Source of the DNA: Vandiemenella viatica
Lineage: Eukaryota; Arthropoda; Insecta; Orthoptera; Morabidae
Assembly: GCA_031002005.1 (NCBI GenBank)
Contig: CM061914.1
Location: forward strand, 190,110,685-190,174,684
DNA length: 64,000 nucleotides
Direction of reading: 5' to 3'
Shown: positions 34,299-43,049 of the stretch, in pieces
Numbering within the stretch: position 1 is the first letter of the stretch
How the letters are laid out: every line of letters begins with the position of its first letter
The notes under the pieces: model-generated
The model's input: only the letters and a program-made list of their open reading frames with translations
Told to the model about the DNA's origin: nothing
The model's database searches: none
Program-made: the position numbers and the translations under genes

Positions 34299-36508
34299 GG
34301 AGTTTTTTCTGACTTGAAAAAAAACATGAAAAAAAACCTGTGAAAAATAACTTGTTTTATTTGGGACATGTTTTTTTTCATAACTACTAAATTTCATTTT
34401 TTAAGGCATTTATCGTTAAATATGACTGTTTTAGAGTTTATACTTAGTACTTATCTTAATTTTTAAATCTACTATATTTTATATACATTAAAAAAATATT
34501 GGCAACATTGTCTGAAGTATTCTTTTACGAACGGGGATTTCCCAAATAGGGTACGTTGAACGAGAAGGAATCCCCGTTGTTTGGATTGATACTCGCTATT
34601 TGAACTAGTGCTGCCAGCCCTACAAATTTATCTGTAGACCTACGGATCTTTTCGAAAAATTAGGAATTTTAAATTTATCTACGGTTTTTTGCCTCTTTTT
34701 ATTACTTATTGTGCTTTCCTTATATTCGTATACTTGTTAAACTCGCAGCATATTGTGATACTGAGTCATTAAATTGTCAGTTATTATTAATCATTTCTTT
34801 GCAACCGTTGGCATAAACCAACGATTGAAAAGAAATAAAGCTCCTATTTTGTATGATAATAGATTTAAATTCAAACTTAGAAGACCGTAATATGGAACTA
34901 TCGGCGCAGTCTTTATGCACAGTGCGTACCTTGCTCACAATTTAAAATTGCAATCTCAAAATCTTTTGTGTGCAATACAACCAGTAAAAGAAAATGTTAC
35001 TATTTCTGAAGTTATGGATCTAGAGGAGACAGTAGAAGAAATAGACAATTCCCACACCGACCGAACTAAAGTTGGTAGTACTGATACTAGTGAATGTGGT
35101 ACTGACCAAGAGGATGGATAAAATTATGTTGCCTATATAGATACATTTATGAATCATTGTGTAAGACATTATATGATTTAGTGAGATTTAAAACACACAT
35201 GTAAAATGTAACTTCCGTAAATAAAACTATAATTTATCAAATATATTGTTTTCTGAAAAAAAAAATTTAGAAAAAAACAGGGTGCTAGGTTTTCTTTCAT
35301 GTTTTTTTCACAAATCTGAAAAAAAAATTTTTTTTCAATTTGTAACACTACCCCAGACACCCTTTGTTTGGACACGAACCTCAACACACAAGGCTGAAGT
35401 CAAGAAAGAGCTTCTTACAGTCAACTACAGCCATAACATCTTCACCTGGAGCGCGCCGTGTAGAATTATGGCGAAATTCGTTGCCTGAAGGGCACCGGAG
35501 GAATATTAAAAAGGCACCGGCTGTGGGGTGTAATCAGCCATATGGCACGTGGAAGGCACTAAACAAATTAAGAACTGAAGGTCCGATATAGATCTAATAT
35601 CAAAGAATGGGGTTACACTACTGAAAACGAACTATGTGAATGTGGTGAGCTGCAGGACCCACAACATCTTCTGGTGTGCAGGAATCTACCTGAAACCTCC
35701 ACTATCGACGACCTTTTTAGGGCAAACGAGAAGACCATCAGGATTGCGGAATTCTGGTCACATTCCATTTAATTGTGTTCTATAGTCCATAAGCTTGATA
35801 TTAATTAATTAATTTTATTTGTTTTGTTTCAACTTGTAATGTTATGTCTTGGACACGAGAAATAAATAAATAAATACGTGCCAGCCGAGAATTGTGATGA
35901 GATTACAAGAGTAGTCCTGAAATCTGTAGCTGAAACGTGGGGGAAAATAGTATATCTCCGTTGCAGGGCAGGAAGTTCGCTTATGGTTACAAATGAAATC
36001 ATGTGAATATCTTAGTAGTTGCTGAGAGTAGCGCATGGTTGAAATTTATGTTAATCTCTGGATTTAAGGAACGTTCCCATGTTGCATTGTCGTGGCTTAT
36101 TGTTCACCTGAGGTAGCGGTCTGGTGGCTCAGTGTTTAAGGCGTCTGACTGGAGATCTGAAGGTCCCCGGTTCGAATCCCTGTCTCGGCGGGGATTTTCA
36201 TCGGCCCTTAACCCATCACAGCTTGCTGTGTAATGTGAAGTACACCAGAACGCTTCCGTGGTTCAGAGTCCACGTTAAACTGTAGGTCCCCTGTACCCGG
36301 CAGGATTGTCGGGCTAGGTTAAGGTGGCTAAGACGGGGACGGAAAGCACAGCCAATAGAAACCTGTCACCAGGTCATTACGACGACAAGAAATTATTACT
36401 CACCTGAAACGGACGTTTCTCAATGCTGATTTCCTCTACGTTAGAGATCCTCATGGATTGTGACGTCACTGTGGGAACAAGCAACAGCACAGCTAGAAGC
36501 CACGTCAT
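19745..36508 (-). CDS. Secreted serine protease homolog, three coding exons (joined model)
   Basis: The coding sequence joins 36508-36404, 30245-29982 and 20143-19745, all in phase 0 with GT/AG borders, giving about 255 residues. Residues 1-16 form a signal peptide (MTWLLAVLLLVPTV...). A short pro-part ends at SMR, followed by ISNVEEISIEKRPFQ, which lines up with the trypsin IVGG...QVSL start. The His57 motif TAAHC and the Asp102 motif SYDVGLI are present. The Ser195 region, GDSGGP in active enzymes, reads EAGGGAP, so Asp194 and Ser195 are both Gly. The activation N-terminus has also lost VGG. The family is S1 chymotrypsin-fold; such homologs act extracellularly as cofactors or binding proteins in insect immunity or as gut proteins, but the specific role here is unknown. 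Introns are about 6.2 kb and 9.8 kb and full of transposons. The exon junction ...SAKIQ/RVPLALSLPEPGS continues the family alignment without a gap, which is strong support for the model. Confidence 0.85.
20151..20645. repeat. 101-bp minisatellite next to the SPH last-exon acceptor
   Basis: About five units; cattagagaacta recurs at 20174, 20261, 20362, 20463 and 20564 (first spacing 87, then 101 bp). The unit includes a sequence like the acceptor tract itself (caaacaccagcaccctctac). Confidence 0.88.
20705..22441 (-). mobile_element. LINE 3' fragment (family L2) split by a foldback element
   Basis: The LINE parts are 20705-21259 and 22299-22441. The minus strand shows MLKELGLEDLEHRMRCSRQKL and LYSFFPRAIREWN, then the 3'UTR, and ends at (TAATAA)n near 20765-20740. 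It is split at TA by the element at 21260-22298. Joined across it, the order matches 43164-43800. Confidence 0.85.
21260..22298. mobile_element. 1.04-kb foldback element of Tc1/mariner type
   Basis: Left arm 21260-21778, 42-bp spacer, right arm 21821-22298, near-perfect inverted copies. TA duplications flank it. Ends are cagggtggggcatttaat. The left arm is longer through an (ATT)n run at 21449-21490. Codons 21779-21868 read ...ASFLQRVRKCLEVNGHLF-EHLL then stop, the usual C-terminus of insect Tc1/mariner-superfamily transposases. The arms are therefore two inverted copies of one transposon's 3' end. Confidence 0.88.
22442..24014. other. No gene seen
   Basis: Mixed unique sequence: a G run at 22503-22517 and AT-rich sequence from 23080. 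Nothing convincing on either strand. Confidence 0.5.
24015..24205 (+). repeat. Dispersed repeat, pair with 18055-18240
   Basis: Diverged direct match to the reverse complement of 18055-18240; no coding content. Confidence 0.6.
24295..25388 (+). mobile_element. hAT transposon, deleted
   Basis: Ends TAGTGATGTTCCGAT and (reverse) TAGTGGTGTTCAGATACC. The subterminal regions hold repeated gagta-gtatcgatac motifs. The 8-bp flanks gctgtgag / gccctggg match only 5 of 8. The C-terminal dimerisation piece of the transposase survives (24882-25076). Confidence 0.75.
24882..25076 (+). pseudogene. hAT transposase C-terminal (dimerisation) fragment
   Basis: Reads AQQYLIVVATSILSEFLFSN, then AGETMTNKRNKLSPKYLEKL; families usually have VPATSVPSERxFSxAGxxxxxKRxxLxPxxxxxL. 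Only the last ~60 residues are intact; the upstream sequence is frame-broken. Confidence 0.85.
25400..25965. other. No gene seen
   Basis: AT-rich sequence; a short direct repeat (agttggtataaatagttgg) at about 25712-25740. Confidence 0.5.
25966..26345 (-). mobile_element. LINE 3' fragment (family L1)
   Basis: A 97-residue frame: RRRMRRVMGVYRAYTGGEAW, KGKDDHDHKLALDFRHKG, GVRDWNELPSGMMNNLP. 3' hairpin motif near 25992-26007, then (aattaaat)n. Confidence 0.85.
26670..27440 (+). mobile_element. LINE RT C-terminus (family L3), copy B
   Basis: Two adjoining frames: NVKKCDYMVTTRKED...NRFKYLGRVLEECGG...ILTYAAETWTMKKRD, then RTRLRWYGHVKRM, GKRPRGRPRNGW and WWDERRKW. A stop at 27094-27096 separates them. 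Better preserved than 1-500. It is 5'-truncated, with the RT catalytic domain absent. Confidence 0.88.
28895..29812 (-). mobile_element. LINE 3' fragment (family L1), split by a SINE
   Basis: Minus strand: KGKEDHEHKLALDFKHKG, GVRDWNGIPREMMNN. Hairpin motif near 28920-28935. It is the same insertion as 1962-2690, but here a SINE sits at 29221-29462. Confidence 0.8.
29221..29462 (+). mobile_element. SINE, full length
   Basis: Head tgaccgagcgtggtggtgta, A box in tggtgtaaagg, B box ggttcgaatcc, shared core, tail and poly-A. A short duplication gtata lies at both ends. It is absent from the same site in copy A, so it arrived after the duplication. Confidence 0.92.
29982..30245 (-). CDS. SPH exon 3 (copy B): catalytic His and Asp region
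   Basis: The exon is 264 bp, or 88 codons, phase 0 at both ends. The acceptor is tttgtttag/GTG and the donor CAG/gtaatg. It encodes VSLEYENRYQCSGAIIS..., a disulphide cysteine pair around TAAHC (His57), a middle loop MMPEVVLVTVRAG, and NLSYDVGLIQIQ (Asp102). It lies inside segmental-duplication copy B. Its protein is identical to the exon at 2845-3108 although the DNA differs at 12 positions. Confidence 0.9.
30362..31024 (+). mobile_element. Mariner element, internally deleted, copy 3
   Basis: TA on each side, ends caaggggtgatcaaatg. It contains the 129-residue frame 30579-30968 (LLHDNARPHVSRV, PPYSLDMSPCDFHVF, DD34D). It occupies the same duplication position as copy 1. Confidence 0.92.
31223..31621. 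mobile_element. G-rich TIR element (MITE family X), copy B
   Basis: As 4094-4490: ends ggagcgtccataaacta / gggagcgttcataaacc, G runs at 31253-31266 and 31515-31573. Confidence 0.65.
32119..32669. mobile_element. hAT-type MITE, copy B
   Basis: As 4806-5345. The right target duplication is damaged (a few bases lost), showing decay after the duplication. Confidence 0.7.
33010..33430 (+). mobile_element. LINE 3' remnant
   Basis: Broken frames include VQRLRWFSNIVRTD (compare RLRWxGHVxRM) and end in a (atcaccatcatca) tail at 33400-33420. Confidence 0.5.
33450..33801. mobile_element. MITE of PIF/Harbinger type
   Basis: 34-bp inverted ends agccgcattcccacgatccc / aggcgcgttcccacgatccc (about 30 of 34 match), with TTA at both flanks (33447-33449, 33802-33804), the TWA target typical of Harbinger. 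The GC-rich interior has no transposase. Confidence 0.8.
33815..34090 (-). mobile_element. LINE RT C-terminal remnant
   Basis: Minus strand: GRPPDRWEEDIRRVVG, NWQRITPGEDC, matching the GRPxxRWxDDI...W pattern of non-LTR RT C-termini; frame broken upstream. Confidence 0.65.
34243..35350 (+). mobile_element. hAT-like element with A-rich ends
   Basis: Ends TAGTGTTGTAAAAA and (reverse) TAGTGTTACAAATTG. The 8-bp flanks tcccacac / ccccagac match 6 of 8. The left end carries a 40-plus A run. It encodes one small acidic frame, 34915-35121 (...ISEVMDLEETVEEIDNSHTD), of unknown function, perhaps a transposase C-terminal tail. Confidence 0.6.
35380..35880 (+). mobile_element. LINE 3' end with Cys-rich C-terminus
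   Basis: One frame reads GYTTENELCECGELQDPQHL, LVCRNLP, then ANEKTIRIAEFWSHS and stop. The CxCG...H...C pattern is the zinc-finger-like C-terminus of Jockey/R1-type ORF2. Ends in (aataa)n at 35860. Confidence 0.8.
36118..36390 (+). mobile_element. Second tRNA-derived SINE family
   Basis: tRNA-like head with A box tggctcagtgtttaagg and B box ggttcgaatcc, then ctgtctcggcggggattttc and a GC-moderate body ending cattacgacgac. It has no relation to the other SINE family beyond the tRNA boxes. It ends about 16 bp before the SPH exon-2 splice donor. Confidence 0.75.
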
Positions 36509-36521
36509 GGCTTCCGATACA
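36404..36521 (-). CDS. SPH exon 2: 5'UTR end, start codon and signal peptide
   Basis: The acceptor is a pyrimidine-rich tract ending ttgtttcag at 36522. Thirteen UTR bases follow, then ATG at 36508-36506, 35 codons, and the donor CAG/gtgagt (GT at 36403-36402). The peptide has a hydrophobic core (LLAVLLLVP) and a likely signal-peptidase site near VTS/Q. It ends RPFQ, the residues just before the conserved VSLE start of the next exon. The exon is only 118 bp. A tRNA-like SINE stops about 16 bp past the donor. Confidence 0.85.
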
Positions 36522-38105
36522 CTGAAACAACACACAAAAAAGACAGTTCGTTAATGTTTTCCTCGTGCATCCGATTAAAAAATTATACAAGGGAAACATT
36601 AATCATGTGCCCTTTGCTATTTGAAATATAAGTCGACTTTCCCCTCAAAAATGCCAACTCTTGAACTTTTAGTCTACGGTAAACGTGAGGTCTGTGTTAT
36701 GCAGCATGAGCCATTCATACAATATCATAAATATGTTAGCGAGATGCCTCTATTTGTCTCTTCGTTTGTCCAGCCATCACCATTGAAGCTCATTGGTCAG
36801 CAAGCTGTATGGGGCTTGTTAGTCGTTCTGGACGTTTAACAGCGAACTAAGATTCTATGCTTCGTCGGGGATCGAACTAGGGTCGTCAGAAACTTCACCA
36901 TCTGAGATACCCGATCCATTCCTAACTTTATGTATACACACCTACACTACCTTACACTAATATTATAAATGCGAAAGTAACTCCGTGTGTCTGTATATTT
37001 GTTACGTTTTCACGACTAAATGGCTAAACGAATACTGATGAAATTTGACAAGGAGTTACTGTGTATCATTAGTACAGACACAGAATGCCTAACTGAATGG
37101 TTGCTCGAGCTTTGTTTCTCTCGCAGTCTGTTCCCAATTCTAGCAATAAAATTTAAATCCACGCGTACAAAATATATATATTTATTTCTAGCAATGGACA
37201 ACAAAACCAGAAATTTTGTTACAAAACGGTAATGACATAAGGTGTATTCAGAAAGTTATCTAATTTTAAACCAGAATAAAATCTGCCAGAAGGATTCTGA
37301 TAGGTAGTCTCCCACAATTAACTCCCCCTCCCACCCCCGGTTTCAGTTTGGTGTCATTTTTAAACACATTGAAAATCAGTTATCGTAATGAGACAGGTTC
37401 GGTGGTGGAATGATATAGTAATCGCTTCCCGTCATATTATTCCGACTCCGTTCTGTTTGGGACTCGTTTTACCTAACTTACTTCTTTCTATATCCAACTC
37501 CAGCAATATAATTCTAATTCGACCCATACGACGTCGGGGTAAGAGCTAGTTTGTTTATAAAGTTGTAAATACTCGATATAATGGAAGAAGACATTAACGG
37601 AATTCAGGCGACCTTTCCCCCAAAAGTCACAGGCGACCAGTGATGTCAAACAGTCATACCATCGCCATAATGACTGCAATGGTGCGGTTGTGGAAAGTGA
37701 TAAAAAGCGAAAATTACTGAAAAGCCTTCGTTATGCAATTGCGTACAAATATTCGAGAATGGCACACAGCGATAATCGTAGTAATCTTTATCCGTCTTGG
37801 ACAGACTATTCAGAGCGGAGATAACGCCCCGTTGTCCTGGTTGAGCAGCTGTATCTGGATCTACTGACAGGAAGTCAGGACTGGCGTGTGTTGGAATAGC
37901 AAAGTTGCATTCTGCAGTAGGCAAAGTAAATAAGACTTTCGAGAAATTAATAATTTTCAATGTCATTATTTCCATGTCAGGAACTACTTACTGTCAACTT
38001 CGGTTATATCGAGTAATTTCAACGTTATAAACATACTAATGAACATGCTAGCTATGACCCCCGATATTGTTCACGTAGACTTAGTGAAGAATAACTTTTC
38101 ACTTA
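36522..38105. other. No gene seen; dispersed repeats
   Basis: 36950-37215 holds a common insect repeat motif (ttataaatgcgaaagtaac...cacgactaaatgg), also seen weakly at 61685-61770. A tRNA-like B box on the minus strand lies near 36865. No coding signal. Confidence 0.5.
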
Positions 38106-38960
38106 GTATTTTTATTTATTTATTTTTTTTTTTTTAATTTTTTTAATTTTTTTATTTTTATTATTATTATTATTATTTTCACGAGCTCTACAGTAACATT
38201 ACACAAAATAGGCATCGGCTCGACCAGAGATACTAAGCACAATCATACAAATATTCCAGCGATCCTAACTTTCAATTAGCTTGCAATTCTCTTTGCTCAA
38301 CTAACTAACTCGTTTCTGTCGCTTGCTTATATAGACGCTACAGAAAGATACAGAATGATTCAAAGAGTTCCGACAGACGTTTCTAGAATTCTAACAACAC
38401 TTTAGCAATTAAATCCGTAAATAAAAAATAATTACAAACTGTCAAAAATCACTCACAATCATTAAAAAACACATCGGAATGGAAGTTAATAATGTTTACA
38501 TGCATTTACACGCAAAATTATCAGCATAAAGCAGTTAAAACTGCCGCAAATTACCCTGCAAACATCGTATATCACATCAACACTTACAAACTTTTAATTA
38601 ATGATTCATGAACAATACATTCCTTGAACGTTTTACACAATATTACATAGTTTCTCTCCATAAAACAATGTCCATTTACATGGCAGATATACACAAATTC
38701 ACAATTAATAACAAGAAAAAATATATAAATCCACGATTAATCAACTCCCATATTGCTATAAATAATTTTTAAAATAAGATTTCATACAAGTGCTGGGTCT
38801 GAGCATAAAAGCTACATCTATGCTGTATAATAAGTTTTGTATGTACAAGAAATTATTAAACAGATCATACACAAACTAACTGCGAGAGAAACAAAGCATA
38901 AGTGACCGAGCTGCTTCGATTATTATTGTCATTATTATGGTATTATTAATCAGTTGCGGT
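38106..38960 (-). mobile_element. Diverged LTR-like repeat
   Basis: After an AT-rich tract (38111-38180), 38190-38750 is a distant relative of the LTRs at 16928 and 62817. It shares the gacagacgtttctagaattctaac region and a promoter-like TATATAAG on the minus strand (about 38330). Confidence 0.4.
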
Positions 38961-39004
38961 GGCTTAATACCCCGTTAGCAATATGCCCTTAACACTTACT
39001 TACA

Positions 39005-39300
39005 ATTCAAATGTATTTTTACCTTAAATTCCTTCACAGTCTGATGTACACTGTTCATTACCTCCTTGTGGTAACTTGTTCCAGTACCTCGCTCCCCTAT
39101 CTCCACATGAAAACTTTCCCACTCCTGTATGTCTGAAATCGATTGTTAATTTACTGTCATGGGCCTTTCTTACCTTCCACATGCTATTTACAAAACTTCC
39201 ACCTATGTTTATCCACGTCTCGTCGTTTTTATGTGCCCTGTACATGCCCACAATTCTTTTCACCCTCTTTCTATCGTGCAATGTTTCCAATTCGAAAAAT
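39005..39300 (-). mobile_element. LINE RT C-terminal remnant (L1-related)
   Basis: Minus strand: RKRVKRIVGMYRAHKND, KVRKAHDSKLTIDFRHTG, GARYWNKLPQ. Same layout as L1, more diverged. Confidence 0.75.
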
Positions 39301-39429
39301 GTTTGTGACCTAAGTATTAAGGACTTTCCAGAAGAGGAAAAGGAAGGTATTCATTCCAGAGGTTTGACAAAAACTTTCAAAAGAATAAAAAAAAAAGCAC
39401 CTGCCTATCATAGCATACTGTTTACTTAC

Positions 39430-39520
39430 CTATACAAAATTTGCTGCGCAACTGAACGCTTTCGGCAGTAGCGGACTATCGGTTTCTATCACCGTCCAAT
39501 GAGAACTGTCTCATTCAACA
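39430..39520 (-). promoter_or_regulatory. Candidate alternative first exon of the SPH gene (proximal)
   Basis: This is a diverged duplicate of the 41.5-kb block. Both contain gacggtga...aaccgata and a TTCAGTTG-like core, and both end at a donor (here GTATAG/gtaagtaaa, GT at 39429-39428). Similarity continues upstream for roughly 250 bp. No clear TATA box survives. It could be a second tissue- or stage-specific start, or a dead duplicate. Confidence 0.4.
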
Positions 39521-39894
39521 GTGGTTTACAGTCAATGACGGCAATATAGTCGCTGGATCCGTGGGACGAGTTCTTCTGTTTGAGAGCCATGCGCATTAAA
39601 AGCACAAAGAGAGTACCGTAATGACATCTGTAACGATAATTACGTTCGATAGTCAGTCCCATTTAAATGATATCAATCACCATAAAATTCTTATCACTTA
39701 TCTTTAATGTCGCTTTACGTTTTTCTGGAGATTATCTTCAATGTCAGTCAATAAATGAAGCATACAATATGTTATTGGATACTGCGATTACTCCTTTAAA
39801 TTAATTAAGTTGGTGCTCTAAGCAAACGTCATTTTCTAAATATCTCGCTTTTTATTGTGCAACGTATAAATCAATATATTCTTTATTATTATTA

Positions 39895-40290
39895 TTAATT
39901 ATAATTGAAATGGAGCTAACGCTCCGGTGCCAATTCCCCATGTCATCTAATTTCATTTAGATATGACGTGGAATGTCCATTTATGATTGGACGAGATTCA
40001 AGCAAAAGCCACCAAATGGATATTGACGGATTTTCGAACAGTGTACGCCCCACATTTCGAAGCTTAAATTTGGGTGTGTTTTCTTTGTCGAAAAGCTGAG
40101 GAAATTAAGACAAAAGTTTTCAAAATATAGTGGTGTGATATGAAACCCATAATTTTGATATCGGTTTTTTTTTAATCTAATTTAATTCCAATGGAGCGAG
40201 TGCTTTCATCTTTTCTTCAATCCCAGACCATCTTACCTACAAAAGAAAATCTTCCTACACCCTTGTGCCTGGAATGGACTGCCGGCTTGT
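39895..40290 (-). mobile_element. Two L1 LINE 3'-end remnants
   Basis: 39895-39945 keeps the end hairpin (ggagctaacgctcc) and its flank. 40172-40290 keeps a damaged hairpin and cacccttgtgcctg-type 3' coding sequence. Confidence 0.6.
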
Positions 40291-40649
40291 GAACAAGAAA
40301 GGGCAGAACACTTTCAATTTGCTAAAGGCACAAAACACATTAACTTCGGAGCTGTCAAGAACGTGTCCAGGTTCTTTAGCGTATTTGTTGGGAAATTTAC
40401 TACGAACAGTTGTTGTAGAGTTCGTTTCATGAAATTAAAACACATAGCGAGCACGCTCCGCACCAGTGAAAGCAGCCATTTTAACTGTGCACTACGCTGG
40501 CGCTCGTGGTGGTGGAATGGTGTATTGACGCACTACGTGCGTCAAACTTGAGGTTGTTTGCTACAAAATGACACATCTTCCGATTCTGTAAGTCATCTCA
40601 ACAAATATCTATACCATTCGAAATTTGTAAAGTCCTTTTTGACTCACCC

Positions 40650-40893
40650 TGTGTTATTGTTACTTTGCTTATTTCGACGTCAAGGTCATCAGAGGGGAAT
40701 ATTAGGACTTGGATCAAGGAACGGGAAGGAATTCGGCAGCAGCCTTTTGAAGGACGATCGCGGAATTCGCCTGTAGTGATTTGGGGAAACCATGGAAAAC
40801 CGAAATCTGGATGCTCGGATGGGGATTCAAACCCTCGTCGTCTGGAATGTGAGTCGAGAGCGTTACCTCTCACCCACCACGCTCGTTTCGCTA
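40650..40893 (-). mobile_element. SINE, diverged
   Basis: Core gatttggggaaaccatgg, mutated B box (gattcaaaccc), head ending cccaccacgctcg at the right. Confidence 0.8.
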
Positions 40894-41289
40894 TAGTAGT
40901 CACATCTGTGGCCAGAGAGTATAGCGAAAACATTCAAATTGAAATAACATAAATAAACAACAAGCAACTGATAATTAATATATGAAATTAAAACAAATAC
41001 TTCTCTCTATGGTCAGACTGCAGGATGAAACACATTGAATCAGTTGAGAAACTGAAATATATAATCTCACTTCTCTGCTTGCGACAATTGCGACATCAGC
41101 GCACAAGAAACGAAATTATCCCTATCCATTGTTAACTCTTCAATGAACGTCGGCTACGTGACGTCACAGTTCAAGGTGACCAAGGTGGCCTTATTATTAA
41201 TATTAATTAGGCTATGAAAACATTGATCGACGTGCGTAATGCTATGCGATAACTATACTGCAGATCGGTGACGTATTTTGCAATAACAA

Positions 41290-41370
41290 CTTCAACCTCC
41301 TATTTCATCCGATGAAGACGGAAAAGTGAGCTGTCGAAACGCCGTGCATGGCAGCACTTATCCAGCTGAA
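41290..41370 (+). ncRNA. Hammerhead-like remnant
   Basis: CCGATGA (41309-41315), agac...gctgtc, GAAAC (41336-41340), then gccgtgcatggc. One core base differs from CTGATGA. The following tatccagctg also follows the motif at 18.3 kb (atccggctgg). Confidence 0.4.
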
Positions 41371-41543
41371 CACTGATGGGGAATTCTGGATGCCACAAAC
41401 TGGAATTAATTCCTCACCGAAGCTTCGCAAAGCGTTTAACAAGCAACATATCGTATACAATTTATAAAGAATATCTGCGTGTTTCTACAAAAACTAGGAC
41501 AACCTAATCAGCCCTGGCCTATCACACGAGAATATTCTCTTAC

Positions 41544-41635
41544 CTCAAGTACAGAAAACTTGGTGCTCAACTGAAACTTCATTTGGATAGCGTAATATCG
41601 GTTTCCCTCACCGTCAATCCAGGGTTCTTGCACTG
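41544..41635 (-). promoter_or_regulatory. Candidate non-coding first exon and promoter of the SPH gene (distal)
   Basis: Reading the minus strand, a TATAAATA box (41649-41642) is followed by an initiator-like TCAGT (about 41636) and then about 90 nt ending at a good donor, GAG/gtaagag (GT at 41543-41542). No ORF starts here. The next exon downstream on this strand (36521) has a strong acceptor directly before its ATG, so a non-coding first exon is expected. TATA to TCAGT is only about 15 nt, so the true start may lie a little further down. The link to the SPH gene rests on position, strand and splice signals. Confidence 0.45.
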
Positions 41636-41649
41636 AACACGTATTTATA

Positions 41650-43045
41650 ATGGGATGATTTCATTGTCTAGAGACACATGTGTATCAAATGCTCAAGTAC
41701 CTCAGTAAAATCTGGCGAGTTCATTAAATCAGTATTGAGTTGCATTGCAATGGCTTCAATTACCGTTAAATGTTTGTCATTTATCTTTAATGCCTTTTTT
41801 TTTTCTTCTTTTTTTGCTTCTGATAATCTAGAGGCAAAAACCACGCCGGGGATTGATGTATGCAGTATATGAAAGCTCCCTTATTGCCTTCTCGATGTTT
41901 CTGCAGCGACTATTTAAACTCGTGGAGACTGCGTGGTGCGAAATGTTGGTAATTGTTTCTGAGATGTTACAGGAATGTTTTTCAAGTTGTCCTGTTCGTC
42001 AGAGTTGTAGGAGAGTATCCGCTGGAGTTTCTGTAATGTGCTTTCGTATCTTTGGACGAAGTCAATGCCTATCCGTATTTTGCTGTGACCATTTGGACGG
42101 AATAAAAGCGAGGTGAAAAGTATATCAACGGCCTTATTTTATTTCATTGAAGTCATAAATAAAGTCAGAAGCTGTGTTTATTATCATCCTTAGGTGAAAG
42201 GTAAAAATCACCTGGCGACCGTACTGAGAAAATCCGCTAATTGTGGAACTAATTAATTAACAAAGTGCCAGTAATATCTGAAAGTATCATCCTGCGTGAT
42301 CTTTGACAACATGCTCAAAGTGCCTTGTCCAAAAGATTTTAGTGTCAATGCCTTGTAGGCCAACACCTTTTACCACAACAGTTTGTCGGCTGTTTGTCGG
42401 GAGCTGTTTCCTCCAACAGCTTCGACGGCTGCGACATTCCTCTGTGTTTTATTCTCGTTAGCACGTGGCTGGCCTCAGCGCGTCCGACACAACGGCCCCT
42501 GTCGGGCCCTGCGGACAGTTGCCGAGGTCGCAGCAGCAAAAACGCTCGTCTCTTTGTGCTCTGCCGAACTCCAGTCCACTAGCGGCGTTTCCGCTGACAG
42601 CTGTCTCTTGCCGCAGATTTGTTCTCCTCCACCAGCGCCAACAAGGTCGAATTACCTCGCCGCAAAGGCCAACGGACCCGTCAGCCTGCAGCCCTGTCGC
42701 TTCCCGCTGAAATGACGTTCACAAGACAGTAGACATCACGCCACTCCACTAAACACCGCTTACCAGGTCCCTGAAAATAGCCTACTAACAAATTATACAT
42801 CGCTCCCCGCATCTGTTGGTCTATAACCACTCATGATCTGCATTGCAGTTATATTTATTTAAAGTAAGGAACACAGTAAAAGTATTCAACATGTCTGACA
42901 TAGCGTAGGACCTACTCATCACAAAATTTGTTTATTTATCAATCTTGTTCCACGGATCCCTGCTGAGGAAGGACCTCTGGGATTTGAAACATTTGATGGT
43001 TAATACGCATACGTAGAATATGACTCATAATCATAGTGAAAATAA
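41650..43045. other. No gene seen; GC-rich patch at 42380-42715
   Basis: The patch stands out from its AT-rich surroundings and is open in several frames (110 residues on plus from 42383). The translations look like nothing I recognise and show no splice-defined exon. Confidence 0.4.
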
Positions 43046-43049
43046 TCAT

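Noticed and set aside
36118..36195. tRNA gene
   Set aside because: tRNA-like boxes belong to a second SINE family; no matching acceptor stem was found.
42383..42715. 110-residue ORF in a GC-rich patch
   Set aside because: Several frames are open at once because of composition; no motif, splice site pair or relative was recognised.
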